Source: Pseudomonadota bacterium (GTDB taxonomy: Bacteria; Pseudomonadota; Gammaproteobacteria; Steroidobacterales; Steroidobacteraceae). From it: a stretch of DNA of 64,000 nt. The DNA lies in assembly GCA_023417315.1 (NCBI GenBank), contig JAEZFW010000017.1, positions 124,001 to 188,000 on the forward strand, given 5' to 3'. Below, in pieces: positions 8,827 to 17,239 of the stretch. Each line of letters begins with the position of its first letter. The stretch's first letter is position 1. The notes under the pieces were generated by a model that searched no databases, was not told the DNA's origin, and saw only the letters and a list, made by a program, of their open reading frames with translations. The translations under genes and the position numbers were made by a program.

Positions 8827-9669
8827 ATGACCACTCCAGCCCCCTCCTACATTGCCGAAACCGTTCGTCTCGCGCTCGCAGAGGACGTCGCCGACGGCGA
8901 TCTCACGGCACAGTTGATCCCGGAGGACCAGCAAGGTCGCGCCACGATCCTCACGCGCGAGAATGCGGTAATCTGCGGCGTCGTTTGGGTCAACGAAGTA
9001 TTTCGGCAGCTCGATGAGCGTGTGCGCATCGATTGGAAAGTTGCTGATGGTACGCGCACGCAACCGAATGACGTTTTGTGCTCGATTGAAGGGCCCGCTA
9101 GAGCGATGCTCACTGGGGAACGGACCGCGCTGAACTTCCTGCAGTCGCTGTCCGCGACGGCAACGGTCACAGCCACCTATGTCGATGCGGTGGCCGGCAC
9201 CGGTTGTCGGATACTGGACACACGCAAGACAATTCCGGGTTTGCGACTTGCTCAGAAGTACGCCGTACGCTGCGGCGGTGGCACGAATCATCGCATCGGT
9301 CTCTTCGACGCGATCTTGGTCAAGGAAAACCACATCGCCGCGGCGGGCTCGATCGACGCCGCAGTACGCGCCGCTCGGAAGGCACCCCGCAAGGTGATGA
9401 TCGAGGTGGAAGTCGAGAACCTGGAGCAGCTGAAGCAAGCCCTCGACTGCAACGTCGATCGCATCCTTCTAGACAACTTCTCTCTCGATCAAATGCGCGA
9501 AGCCGTGCGCATCTCCCGCACGCACGCTCAGCGCGCAGAGCTCGAAGCCTCAGGCAACGTCAGCTTGGACACACTACGCGCAGTCGCGGAAACAGGCGTC
9601 GACTTCATCTCCGTCGGCGCGCTCACGAAGCATGTGCGAGCGGTCGATTTGTCGATGCGCTTTGAGTGA
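8827..9669 (+). CDS. nadC: Nicotinate-nucleotide pyrophosphorylase (quinolinate phosphoribosyltransferase)
   Basis: Converts quinolinate and PRPP to nicotinate mononucleotide in de novo NAD synthesis. 280 residues, the family norm. Recognisable blocks: LAEDVADGDLTA near the N-terminus, GERTALNFLQSLS, the substrate-binding DTRKTIPGLRLAQKYAVR, GGGTNHR, KENH and the C-terminal DNFSLDQM and DFISVGALTKH. ATG 8827 follows CCAGG. Its stop codon is the first unit of the GTGACGAA repeat element that separates it from the convergent GGDEF/EAL gene. Confidence 0.98.
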   Translation: MTTPAPSYIAETVRLALAEDVADGDLTAQLIPEDQQGRATILTRENAVICGVVWVNEVFRQLDERVRIDWKVADGTRTQPNDVLCSIEGPARAMLTGERTALNFLQSLSATATVTATYVDAVAGTGCRILDTRKTIPGLRLAQKYAVRCGGGTNHRIGLFDAILVKENHIAAAGSIDAAVRAARKAPRKVMIEVEVENLEQLKQALDCNVDRILLDNFSLDQMREAVRISRTHAQRAELEASGNVSLDTLRAVAETGVDFISVGALTKHVRAVDLSMRFE

Positions 9670-9679
9670 TCACCCACTC

Positions 9680-9831
9680 GAGTGACGAAGTGACGGGGTG
9701 ACGGAGTGACGAAGTCAGAGAAGAACCGGGCACGTCATCGTGCCGAACAGGATAAGTAAGGCAACTGAAGGTAGCGTGACGAGCGCAGTGCGCGTGTTCT
9801 GACTTCGTCACTTCGTCACTGTGTCACTTGG
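9680..9831. repeat. Micro-repeat palindrome, GTGACGAA type (nadC-GGDEF/EAL)
   Basis: Left arm 9680-9720 has four to five AGTGACGAA/GGTGACGG units ending in TCAGAG. Right arm 9795-9831 mirrors them after GTTCTGAC (9796-9803). The loop contains a further small hairpin, GGCAC-GTCATC-GTGCC. It lies between convergent genes. Confidence 0.88.
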
Positions 9832-9839
9832 CGCAGCTA

Positions 9840-12566
9840 CTACTGCGCTCGCTCTGCCCCCGCCGCTCTCAGCACCCGCTGCGGCGTTGCGATGCCGTAG
9901 CCTTGTGCGTAGTCGACGCCTAGGCTGCGGAGCATCTCGATGATCTCTGCGTTCTCGGCGAACTCCGCAATCGTTTGTTTACCGGTGAGGTGACCGATCT
10001 CATTGATGGAGCGCACCATCTCGCGATCGATCGGGTCGTGCAGGATCTCTTTGACGAAGCTGCCGTCGATCTTCAGGAAGTCCACGGGGAAGTGCTTGAG
10101 ATAACCGAACGAAGACAACCCCGTACCGAAGTCATCGAGGGCGAATCGACATCCAAGCTCCTTCAGCGCGTGAATGAAACGATTCGCTTGCGAGAAGCTT
10201 GCGATCGCGGCGGTTTCGGTGATTTCGAAGCAGATCTTCGACGCATCGATTCCGCTACGATGGAAATGATCGATGACGAAAGGCAGGAACTTGTCATCGC
10301 CCAAGCTCTGGCCGGACAAGTTGATCGAGCACATCGCGAGCTTCTCGCGCTCATCGGCTTCGGACACCAACCAACGCAGCGCGTGCTCGATCATCCAGCG
10401 ATCGATGTTCGGCGTAAGGCCATAACGCTCCGCAGCGGCGATGAACTGATCGGGCGAAACGATCTTGCCTGCTTCATCCCGCATGCGAAGCAGCAACTCG
10501 TAGTGCAGTCCCTGTTGAGGCTCCTGCAGCGGCTGAATGACCTGTCTGAAGATTTCGAAGCGTCCATCTTCCAGCGCGTTGTTGATGCGTGCCGCCCACT
10601 GCATCTCCCGACGGCGGCGCATGAGATCGATGTCGTTCTCTTGGAAGCTGTAAATGCGATTGCGCCCAGACTCCTTCGCCGCGGCACACGCACTATCGGC
10701 CGCCGACAGGAGCGCAGCGACGTCTTCGTTCTCCGGAGAAATGGGTACCACGCCAATGCTCGCGCCGAGCCGGAACGTGCGTTCCTCCCACACGAACTTG
10801 TAGTTGCGAATGGCTTCGCGCAGCGCCTCGGCGTTGCGAATCGCCTCTTCCAGAGAGCAGCTCTCGAGCAGCACGCCGAACTCATCGCCGCCCAGACGCG
10901 CGACTGTGTCGCGCCAACGGATCTTCGACTTGAGCAACGCACCGACTTGCCCGAGCAGCGCATCGCCTGCGCTATGACCGCAGTTGTCGTTGATGATCTT
11001 GAACTGATCCAAGTCGATGTGACATAGCGCAAACGAGGCTTCGCGCGCACGCGCACTCTTCAACGCTCGCTCGAGCCGCGACTCGAACTCGCGCCGGTTG
11101 ACGAGACCCGTGAGGATGTCATGGCTCGCGTGATAGGAGAGCTTGCGGTTGAGCTCGCGGCTCTCGCTCACGTCATGGAACACGAGCACGCCGCCCGACA
11201 CGTTCCCCGCGCCATCGCGAATAGGAGACGCGCAGCTTTCGATGTAGAGCTCGTTGCCGTCGCGACGAATGAGAAGCGTGGGGCGTACCGACTTGATCGC
11301 GCGGGTGCGGCGAATCGCCACAGCCAGAGGATTCTCGAGCGGCTCGCACGTTTCTTCGTGGAAGCTGCGGAAGATCTCGTCGATCGTCCGACCTTGTGCG
11401 TGCTCGAGGCGCCAACCGGTAAGCTGCTCCGCGACCGGATTGAGATACTCGATGCAGCACTTCGAATCCGTCGTGATCACGCCGTCGCCGATCGACTGCA
11501 ACGTAATCTGTGCGCTCTCCTTCTCCTTGAATAACGCCTCTTCGAACAGCTTGCGCTCGGTCACGTCGAGATCGACGCCGACGATCCTCCTGGCGCGACC
11601 TTGCTCATCCAAGCGCGCTTTCGCGCGACTGACGACCCATAACCAGACGCCGTCGCGATGTTTGAGCCGATGCACGCTTTCGAACAGCGGCTCTTTGCCG
11701 GAGAGATGTTCGCGCAGCGCCGCGTGCACGCGCTCGTGATCCTCCGGATGCAACAGTTGTTGCCAGTCGGAGAAGATCTCCATGTCCTCGTCCGAGTAAC
11801 CAAGCATCGCTTTCCAGCGAGGCGAGAAGTAAGTCGTCTTCTTGTCGAGATCGAAGTCCCACAAACCGTCGTTCGCGCCATGCAGCGCGAGCTCGTTGCG
11901 TTCTTCGATATCCGTGAACTGACGTCGATATTTGAGGCGCTCCATGCCGCTTGCGTAACTGGATCCAAGCAGCTTCAACGTCAAATGCAGATTAGCGTCC
12001 CAGCTATCGCGCGGCAGCGTGGAACAAAGTGCGATGAATCCCCGCACGCGACCTTCGAAGCCGATGCCGATGATCAATGCCGCGCCGATGTGCAGCGCTG
12101 CAAGTCGCGCGGACTCGGCAATCAAATCTCGACGCGGATGCGAAGTGTCGCGGATCTCGATGATGCGCAGGTGCTCCAAACGATCGCGGAAGTAAGGGAG
12201 GCGTTCGAGAGGCTCGCCTTGTAGAACTTCCGGATTGAAGGTCGCGAACATGCTCGTCGCCGCGATCAGACTTTGGATGGAGCTGCGCTCTTCATCGAAC
12301 GTTCCGAGCAGCACCGTATCGAGACCGGCGGCCTCGCGCAGTGCTTCGAGGTTTTCTCTCAGAACTGGATCGGCGCTCTCTTGGGAGAGATTTTGGAAAT
12401 CGATCGAGGCCTTCGTCAGCAGGACGTCTAGGCCGGCTTTCGCTTTACGTCGGCTCGCGGTTCGAGAGGAGAACAGCGTATCCCCGCTCGGGGCGCTGTT
12501 AGCGATCACATGGTCGGTGGGATTACTAGCCATCGAGGCACGCTCGATCAGGAGCGAGGATCCCAA
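9840..12566 (-). CDS. GAF-PAS-PAS-GGDEF-EAL cyclic-di-GMP signalling protein
   Basis: Bifunctional-looking cyclic-di-GMP enzyme of 908 residues without obvious transmembrane segments. Order: GAF-like domain (about 60-200), PAS/PAC (about 210-330), second PAS (about 345-460), GGDEF domain with intact RLGGDEFG near residue 556, and EAL domain. The EAL signature is YELLLR near 687 (ELL, a tolerated variant), and DDFGTGLSSFGYLK near 808 is intact, so both cyclase and phosphodiesterase activity are possible. The start may be 12566 or the internal ATG at 12533 (MASNPTDHV). Its stop lies 9 bp from the repeat element shared with nadC. Confidence 0.93.
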   Translation of the reverse strand: MGSSLLIERASMASNPTDHVIANSAPSGDTLFSSRTASRRKAKAGLDVLLTKASIDFQNLSQESADPVLRENLEALREAAGLDTVLLGTFDEERSSIQSLIAATSMFATFNPEVLQGEPLERLPYFRDRLEHLRIIEIRDTSHPRRDLIAESARLAALHIGAALIIGIGFEGRVRGFIALCSTLPRDSWDANLHLTLKLLGSSYASGMERLKYRRQFTDIEERNELALHGANDGLWDFDLDKKTTYFSPRWKAMLGYSDEDMEIFSDWQQLLHPEDHERVHAALREHLSGKEPLFESVHRLKHRDGVWLWVVSRAKARLDEQGRARRIVGVDLDVTERKLFEEALFKEKESAQITLQSIGDGVITTDSKCCIEYLNPVAEQLTGWRLEHAQGRTIDEIFRSFHEETCEPLENPLAVAIRRTRAIKSVRPTLLIRRDGNELYIESCASPIRDGAGNVSGGVLVFHDVSESRELNRKLSYHASHDILTGLVNRREFESRLERALKSARAREASFALCHIDLDQFKIINDNCGHSAGDALLGQVGALLKSKIRWRDTVARLGGDEFGVLLESCSLEEAIRNAEALREAIRNYKFVWEERTFRLGASIGVVPISPENEDVAALLSAADSACAAAKESGRNRIYSFQENDIDLMRRRREMQWAARINNALEDGRFEIFRQVIQPLQEPQQGLHYELLLRMRDEAGKIVSPDQFIAAAERYGLTPNIDRWMIEHALRWLVSEADEREKLAMCSINLSGQSLGDDKFLPFVIDHFHRSGIDASKICFEITETAAIASFSQANRFIHALKELGCRFALDDFGTGLSSFGYLKHFPVDFLKIDGSFVKEILHDPIDREMVRSINEIGHLTGKQTIAEFAENAEIIEMLRSLGVDYAQGYGIATPQRVLRAAGAERAQ

Positions 12567-13018
12567 GTTCGATTGCGGCCGCGATTGCCTAGAGCGCTGT
12601 CCGAGTGGCGGACCGCCTCAGTCTTATAGTTTTGCACCCAACGTCCGGGCTGGGCGATGGCAGTCAGCAAAGACTCCTCCCTACTGCCGTAATCGGCCGT
12701 TTATCGAATAGGTGGACCGGCAGCGCGGGCGATTGTGGCACACGGTTTCCGGGGATGAAAGCCGAGACGGAACGGGTAGTTAAGTGTTTCGACACTGTCA
12801 GTCGATCCTCAGAGCCGATTCATCTTTTCCCGCATGACTTCGAGATAACAGAACGCAGCTAAGACGGCCCAAATACCTCTCGCAATCCGTCTCCGCCGGG
12901 CAACAACGAGGGCAATTCAGCGGCTTTTGCGCGGCTTTGCTTATCCATGGAGCTGTTGCGAATCCGGCTCGCGACCTCACACAGGGGGTCGACGCCTTCC
13001 GAGCGAGGTCAATGCTTT
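12567..13018. other. Divergent intergenic region, GGDEF/EAL / CDF exporter
   Basis: 452 bp with no ORF that looks protein-coding and no repeat element that I could identify. It must contain both divergent promoters. Confidence 0.4.
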
Positions 13019-13972
13019 ATGCTTCCAGGCATGCACGCGCATCACTCGCATGGCCCGCATCCGCACGCTCATGGGCACGGGCATGCGCACCACCATGACC
13101 ATGGCGCGCCAAATAGCAGCCGCCTGCTCGGCATCGCTTTCGTACTCACTGCCGTGTTCATGGTGGTCGAGCTTCTGGGTGGGCTATTCGCCAATTCGCT
13201 CGCGCTGATCGCAGATGCCGGCCACATGCTGACCGATTCCGCGGCCCTCGCGCTCGCGTGGGCGGCAAGCAAGATCGCGTCGCGGCCTGCCGACACCAAG
13301 CGTTCTTTCGGTTATCAACGCCTGCGCGTGCTCGCTGCCTTCGTCAATGGTTGCGCTCTGCTCTTCATCGTCGGTTGGATCGCCTTCGAAGCGGTGCAAA
13401 GGCTCGCAAACCCGGTCGACGTGAACGCGACTGCCATGATCTGGATTGGCGCCCTGGGTCTGGCAGTGAATCTGATCGTGTTCACGATGCTGCGGCAGGG
13501 CGATGCGCACGACATGAACGTGTCTGCTGCGACGCTGCACGTGCTCGGGGACATGTTGGGGTCGATCGCTGCGATCGTCGCTGCGATCGTCATCCTCTTC
13601 ACCGGTTGGTTGCCCATCGATCCTCTCTTGTCGCTGGTCGTGGGTGGGTTGATCGTGCGTAGCGCAATCGCGCTCGTACGCCGCTCGGCTCACATCTTGA
13701 TGGAAGGCTCGCCGGATTGGTTGGACATCGCTGAGCTGCGAGCCACGCTCGAGAATCGAGTCCCCGCGATTCGCGACGTTCACCATGTGCACGCATGGCT
13801 CGTCGGTCCGCAAGAAACACTGCTCACGATGCATGCGTGTGTCGCCGTGGGTGCGGATCATTCCGCTGTATTGCGGGAGGCGAAAGCGGTGCTGGCGGAT
13901 CACTACGGCATCACACACGCGACGATCCAGATCGAAGTCGAGCAATGCACCGATCAAGCGCCGTGCGCGTGA
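13019..13972 (+). CDS. Cation diffusion facilitator (zinc/cobalt efflux, CzcD/ZitB-like)
   Basis: Inner-membrane proton/divalent-cation antiporter, probably exporting zinc or related ions. The first 30 residues are a His-rich tail (HAHHSHGPHPHAHGHGHAHH) followed by six transmembrane helices. The two transport-site HxxxD motifs are AGHMLTDS in TM2 and LHVLGDML in TM5. A cytoplasmic C-terminal domain with HHVHAW follows. I chose ATG 13019 (317 residues) because GAGG lies 10 nt upstream; an in-frame ATG 24 codons earlier would add an unlikely extension. Confidence 0.94.
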   Translation: MLPGMHAHHSHGPHPHAHGHGHAHHHDHGAPNSSRLLGIAFVLTAVFMVVELLGGLFANSLALIADAGHMLTDSAALALAWAASKIASRPADTKRSFGYQRLRVLAAFVNGCALLFIVGWIAFEAVQRLANPVDVNATAMIWIGALGLAVNLIVFTMLRQGDAHDMNVSAATLHVLGDMLGSIAAIVAAIVILFTGWLPIDPLLSLVVGGLIVRSAIALVRRSAHILMEGSPDWLDIAELRATLENRVPAIRDVHHVHAWLVGPQETLLTMHACVAVGADHSAVLREAKAVLADHYGITHATIQIEVEQCTDQAPCA

Positions 13973-14080
13973 TTGGAGTGATGTAGGTGATGGAAGCGAT
14001 GAAAGTGATGTAGGTCAGAAAGCGCTGCGCGCAGTTCTCGTTGCCTCCATCACTTCCGTCGCTTACATCAACACCATCAC
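13970..14080. repeat. Micro-repeat palindrome, GTGATGnAG type (CDF-fimT)
   Basis: Left arm 13970-14020: GTGATTGGA/GTGATGTAG/GTGATGGAA units beginning at the CDF stop and ending GGTCAGAA. Right arm 14034-14080: complement after GTTCTC, ending in the stop codon of the convergent pseudopilin gene. Confidence 0.85.
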
Positions 14081-14634
14081 GCGCCATCGGCGCATTTGAG
14101 CGCTCGTCCGCTCGCATCCCGCGTCGCAACCCGAGGCCTCCCTGTGTGACTGATGATGATGGCGCGGGCGTGCTCGGATCCTCGCCGATCGCAGAAGACG
14201 ATCGTGCCGTTCACGACACCTTGCGTGTGCGGGCGGAATGAATATGTCGCTCGATTCGAGCTGATCGACATGTTGTCGCGCGGACCATAGACCGCAACGA
14301 TCGCTTCGTTCGAATCTCGTTCCGCCGGCTCATCGCGATCTTCGTTGACGAAGACCATCCAGCCCACGGTCCAAGGCGCATCTTGGCTCGCGCACGATCG
14401 TCCATCGGCGGAGCGACAGAGACTCACGATGTGCCCTCGTTTGATCGCCTCGGCCCTCGCAAGAAAGAGCGCGTGGAAGAAGTCGTTCACCGATGCCGAG
14501 CGCGCGGCATTCAACCTGAGATCCAAGAAGGATGGCGCCGCGATCGTGCCCACAATGGCGACAAGTGCGATCGTGACCATCAACTCCACGAGCGTCAGAC
14601 CACGGCAGGTCCGCGGACCCGCCTTTCGGTGCAT
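14077..14634 (-). CDS. GspH/FimT-type minor pseudopilin
   Basis: Type IV pilus or type II secretion minor (pseudo)pilin of 185 residues. The N-terminus has a short basic leader and the prepilin-peptidase site RG|LTLVELMV followed by the usual hydrophobic helix (TIALVAIVGTIAAPSF). The C-terminal part is a GspH-like globular domain with three or four cysteines. I chose ATG 14634 because the upstream extension has no leader character. It stands alone: no pilVWXY1 genes adjoin, and the PilV-like gene is 1.8 kb away on the other strand. Its stop codon lies in the preceding repeat arm. Confidence 0.85.
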   Translation of the reverse strand: MHRKAGPRTCRGLTLVELMVTIALVAIVGTIAAPSFLDLRLNAARSASVNDFFHALFLARAEAIKRGHIVSLCRSADGRSCASQDAPWTVGWMVFVNEDRDEPAERDSNEAIVAVYGPRDNMSISSNRATYSFRPHTQGVVNGTIVFCDRRGSEHARAIIISHTGRPRVATRDASGRALKCADGA

Positions 14635-14864
14635 TCCATACACTGGGTGCGTCCTCGAGCAACCGAGAAGCGCACGATAGAGGCGGCGATCTCCTGCAAT
14701 TTCTCGATTTATGGGCCACTTGCGCACTTTCGCCCGGGAACGAGCCCCGCACGCCGTGATAGGTCTGCGGCGGTTTACCGCTGAATATGCCGCGGGGTAT
14801 GCTCTTCCCCTGGTACTTACGAAGTGGCGAGCCTTCCGCCGTGAACAGCGCAGATTCTTTCCCG

Positions 14865-15287
14865 ATGAACCGCGAGCAGATCGCAAAAGAGCTGTCCGCC
14901 CACGGGCTGAAGCCTACGGATCAACGCATCCGAATCGCTTCCGTCTTGATGAGTGCCCCGAAGCACTTGACGGCCGAGCAGATCCTCGCCGCCGTTCGCG
15001 AAGGGGGCGAACGCGTCTCCAAAGCGACCGTTTACAACACACTCAAGGTCCTTGCGCAGCACGGGCTCGTGCGGCAGATCCACTTGGATCCGGAGCGCTC
15101 GGTATACGACTCCACCCGAGCTCACCATCATCACTTCCACGATTTGGAAACGGGCGAGCTGCGCGATATCCGCCCTGACGAGATTGCCTTCAGCCGTTTC
15201 CCGGAGCTTCCGCCAGACATGGAGGCCGAAGCGATTGAAGTGGTCATTCGGCTGCGCAAGAAGAAGGCGATAGGGGATGGGCGATAG
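14865..15287 (+). CDS. Fur-family transcriptional regulator without cysteines
   Basis: DNA-binding regulator of the Fur superfamily, 140 residues: winged helix (LKPTDQRIRIASVLM...SKATVYNTLKVLAQHGLV) and a dimerisation domain with the metal site around AHHHHFHDLETGELRDI (His87-His92). There are no cysteines, so the CxxC structural zinc sites of Fur, Zur and PerR are absent; this resembles Irr-type proteins, but the assignment is open. ATG 14865 is preferred; GTG 14841 would add 8 residues. The last residues (KAIGDGR) and the TAG stop come from the GGGGATAG repeat that follows. Confidence 0.88.
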   Translation: MNREQIAKELSAHGLKPTDQRIRIASVLMSAPKHLTAEQILAAVREGGERVSKATVYNTLKVLAQHGLVRQIHLDPERSVYDSTRAHHHHFHDLETGELRDIRPDEIAFSRFPELPPDMEAEAIEVVIRLRKKKAIGDGR

Positions 15288-15364
15288 CGGATAGTCCGGT
15301 CAGCGCTACCTTGTAGAGAGCTTGTACCTCATCCCCTATCCGCTATCGCCTATCCCCTTCTAAT
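15267..15364. repeat. Micro-repeat palindrome, GGGGATAG type (fur family-tRNA-Thr)
   Basis: Left arm 15267-15296 (GCGATAGGGGATGGGCGATAG...) encodes the end of the Fur-family protein. Right arm 15328-15364 is its complement. The loop is about 32 bp. Same unit as the element at 1385-1511. Confidence 0.88.
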
Positions 15365-15396
15365 CTCAGCTCCATCCCTTATACTTGCGCCCCCTC

Positions 15397-15472
15397 GCCG
15401 GAGTAGCTCAGCTGGTAGAGCAGCGCATTCGTAATGCGCGGGTCGGGAGTTCGAATCTCTTCTCCGGCACCA
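15397..15472 (+). tRNA. tRNA-Thr (anticodon CGT)
   Basis: 76-nt cloverleaf with encoded CCA. Acceptor GCCGGAG pairs with CTCCGGC; D-arm AGCTCAGCTGGTAGAGC; anticodon stem GCGCA/TGCGC around loop TTCGTAA, anticodon CGT; T-arm GGGAGTTCGAATCTCTT. Confidence 0.98.
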
Positions 15473-15479
15473 TTTCGAA

Positions 15480-15510
15480 CGAAAACGCCGCGCCCAGCGC
15501 GGCGTTTTCG
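15480..15510 (+). terminator. Rho-independent terminator after tRNA-Thr
   Basis: Perfect 14-bp stem (CGAAAACGCCGCGC at 15480-15493 and its complement at 15497-15510) with a 3-nt loop, ending in TTTT, 7 nt after the tRNA. Confidence 0.92.
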
Positions 15511-15657
15511 CGTCGTGCCTCGGTCGATCGCTTCCGCGAACGACGGGGCACTGGCCACGGGTTCGATCGTTAGGTTGGAGCTGGGCGCCTGGTGCGCGTG
15601 CCTCGGTCGCGCTCCTCGACGCTGGCTCACGTCAACCGCCACGCGAAAAGGCAAGCA

Positions 15658-16398
15658 GTGTCCTCGAACGACTTGCAAGCAACCACGACAGGCAAACGCA
15701 CGAAGTCGAAGCGGCGCCTCACTCGCGGTCGCATCTTTGCCTACCGCATCGCCGTGCTGCTGACGGCGCTATTTCTAGAGCTCGTCTGGCGTACGGCTCG
15801 AATTCGAGTGATCGGGTCCGAGCGGCTCGAGCAACTCCTTCGCGAGCATGGGGCCGTCGTGCCGGTGTTCTGGCATCAACATCTTCTGATCTGTGCGCGT
15901 TTTCTGACGGACAGGAGCATCGCTGGATTGAAACCGGGGTTCATGATCTCCCCGTCGGTCGACGGTGAGGCGCCCTCGATGCTCGCGCGGCTGTATGGAG
16001 CACACGTCGTGAGAGGGTCGGGCTCATACACCGGTGTGCGCGCGGTGCGCGGCGTACATCAAGCCATCGCGAAAGAATTGATCTCACCGGCAATCACTCC
16101 GGATGGCCCGCGCGGGCCGCGCTTCAAGATGAAACCAGGTGCGATCTTTGCCGCGCAGATTTCTCGCAAGCCTGTGGTGCCCATTGCCTACGCGGCGAAG
16201 CCCGCACGCCTGCTCAAGACCTGGGATAAGTTCGTGATCCCGTTTCCATTCGCGAAGATCCGGATCGCGATCGGCGACCCCTACACGCCCGATCGGCGTC
16301 TCGATGATGCGCAAATGGAGGCTGCGCAACGCGAGCTGGAAGCGCGGCTCCACAGCGTGTTCAAGGACGCCAATCAGCACCTCGACTCGAACGAGTAG
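15658..16398 (+). CDS. DUF374 lysophospholipid acyltransferase-like protein
   Basis: Membrane-associated acyltransferase of the DUF374/LpxL-like superfamily, probably acylating a lipid A or phospholipid precursor at the inner membrane. A basic N-terminus is followed by one membrane segment (RIAVLLTALFLELVW). FWHQHLL carries the catalytic-type histidine, then PSVDGE and the family hallmark ITPDGPRGP. The start is GTG 15658 with AAAAGG 6 nt upstream, giving 246 residues; the in-frame GTG at 15592 has no ribosome site. Substrate unknown. Confidence 0.88.
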   Translation: MSSNDLQATTTGKRTKSKRRLTRGRIFAYRIAVLLTALFLELVWRTARIRVIGSERLEQLLREHGAVVPVFWHQHLLICARFLTDRSIAGLKPGFMISPSVDGEAPSMLARLYGAHVVRGSGSYTGVRAVRGVHQAIAKELISPAITPDGPRGPRFKMKPGAIFAAQISRKPVVPIAYAAKPARLLKTWDKFVIPFPFAKIRIAIGDPYTPDRRLDDAQMEAAQRELEARLHSVFKDANQHLDSNE

Positions 16399-16461
16399 CG
16401 ACAAGTAGCGAAAGGAACGAGCGGAGAAGCAGTGCGACTCAACGGCCCGAGCGCCACACAC

Positions 16462-16959
16462 ATGCAGCTCTCACGGTGCACGGCTTCGCGTCGAGGGCGC
16501 GGTTCTACGAAGAAGCGCGCACCGTCTCATCGCGGCTTCACGATCATTGAGATTCTCGCCGCGCTACTCGTCATCGCGGTCGCGGTCATCGGCATCGCGG
16601 CGCTCTACTCGGACGCAGCGCAAACCCAAACCGAAGAACACATCCATCTGCAGGCGGCTGAGCTCGCGGCCGAGATCGCCAAGAGAATCGAGGAGAATGA
16701 CGCGGGCCGCGTAGGCTACGCAGGCACAGTCGGCGTGGTGTGCAACCCTCAACCTCGAACCGCTTCACCGGTCGATGCAGCCGCGAACGAAGCGGCGTGC
16801 TGGGAAGATCGAGTTGAGCAGCTGCTACCAAGCGGATTGGGAACGATCATGCGGGACACTTCGACCACACCCGTGACTTACATCGTGGCCGTCAGCTGGT
16901 CCGCTCCACAAAAGGGTGCCGCGTCGTACGTGCTGCAAGTTACCCCGGATAGTGAGTGA
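16462..16959 (+). CDS. PilV-like type IV minor pilin
   Basis: 165 residues with a long basic leader, the prepilin-peptidase site RG|FTIIEILAALLVIAVAVIG and a PilV-like body (QAAELAAEIAKRIEEND). The C-terminal region has two cysteines (VVCNP, AACWED). GTG 16432 is an alternative start. pilW, pilX and pilY1, which normally accompany pilV, are not in the window. The stop codon TGA is the first unit of the GTGACGG repeat element. Confidence 0.82.
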   Translation: MQLSRCTASRRGRGSTKKRAPSHRGFTIIEILAALLVIAVAVIGIAALYSDAAQTQTEEHIHLQAAELAAEIAKRIEENDAGRVGYAGTVGVVCNPQPRTASPVDAAANEAACWEDRVEQLLPSGLGTIMRDTSTTPVTYIVAVSWSAPQKGAASYVLQVTPDSE

Positions 16960-17239
16960 CGGGTGACGGGTGACGGGTGACGGGTGACGGGCAAGAGGAT
17001 CGCACCACGCCGTCTGCTTCAATCTCAAAGAATCCTCTCTCGCGGCGGGCGCGGCGAAGCCGGCGAAAGACTTCGGAAAGAGATGATTGAGCAGGAAGGG
17101 TTGGACTGCGCGCGTTTCGGCTTCGAAGTATTCCGTTTTATTTTGCGCCGCGGTCGCCGCGTTCGCCGCGAGAGAATTCCTTATCTGCCGAATGCGAGCA
17201 GGTCATGAACCTCTTGCCCGTCACGCGTCCCCCGTCACC
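16957..17239. repeat. Micro-repeat palindrome, GTGACGG type (pilV-ispH)
   Basis: Left arm 16957-16994: GTGACGG repeated five times, starting at the pilV stop and ending in GCAAG. Right arm 17212-17239: CTTGCCCGTCACG... encodes the last five codons and stop of ispH. The 220-bp centre shows no gene. Confidence 0.88.

Noticed and set aside
9680..9831. Possible CRISPR array from regularly spaced repeats
   Set aside because: Units are 8-9 nt, contiguous without spacers and mirrored; no cas genes in the window.
12605..12862. Short ORF in the GGDEF/CDF gap
   Set aside because: No ribosome site, no motif and composition like non-coding sequence.
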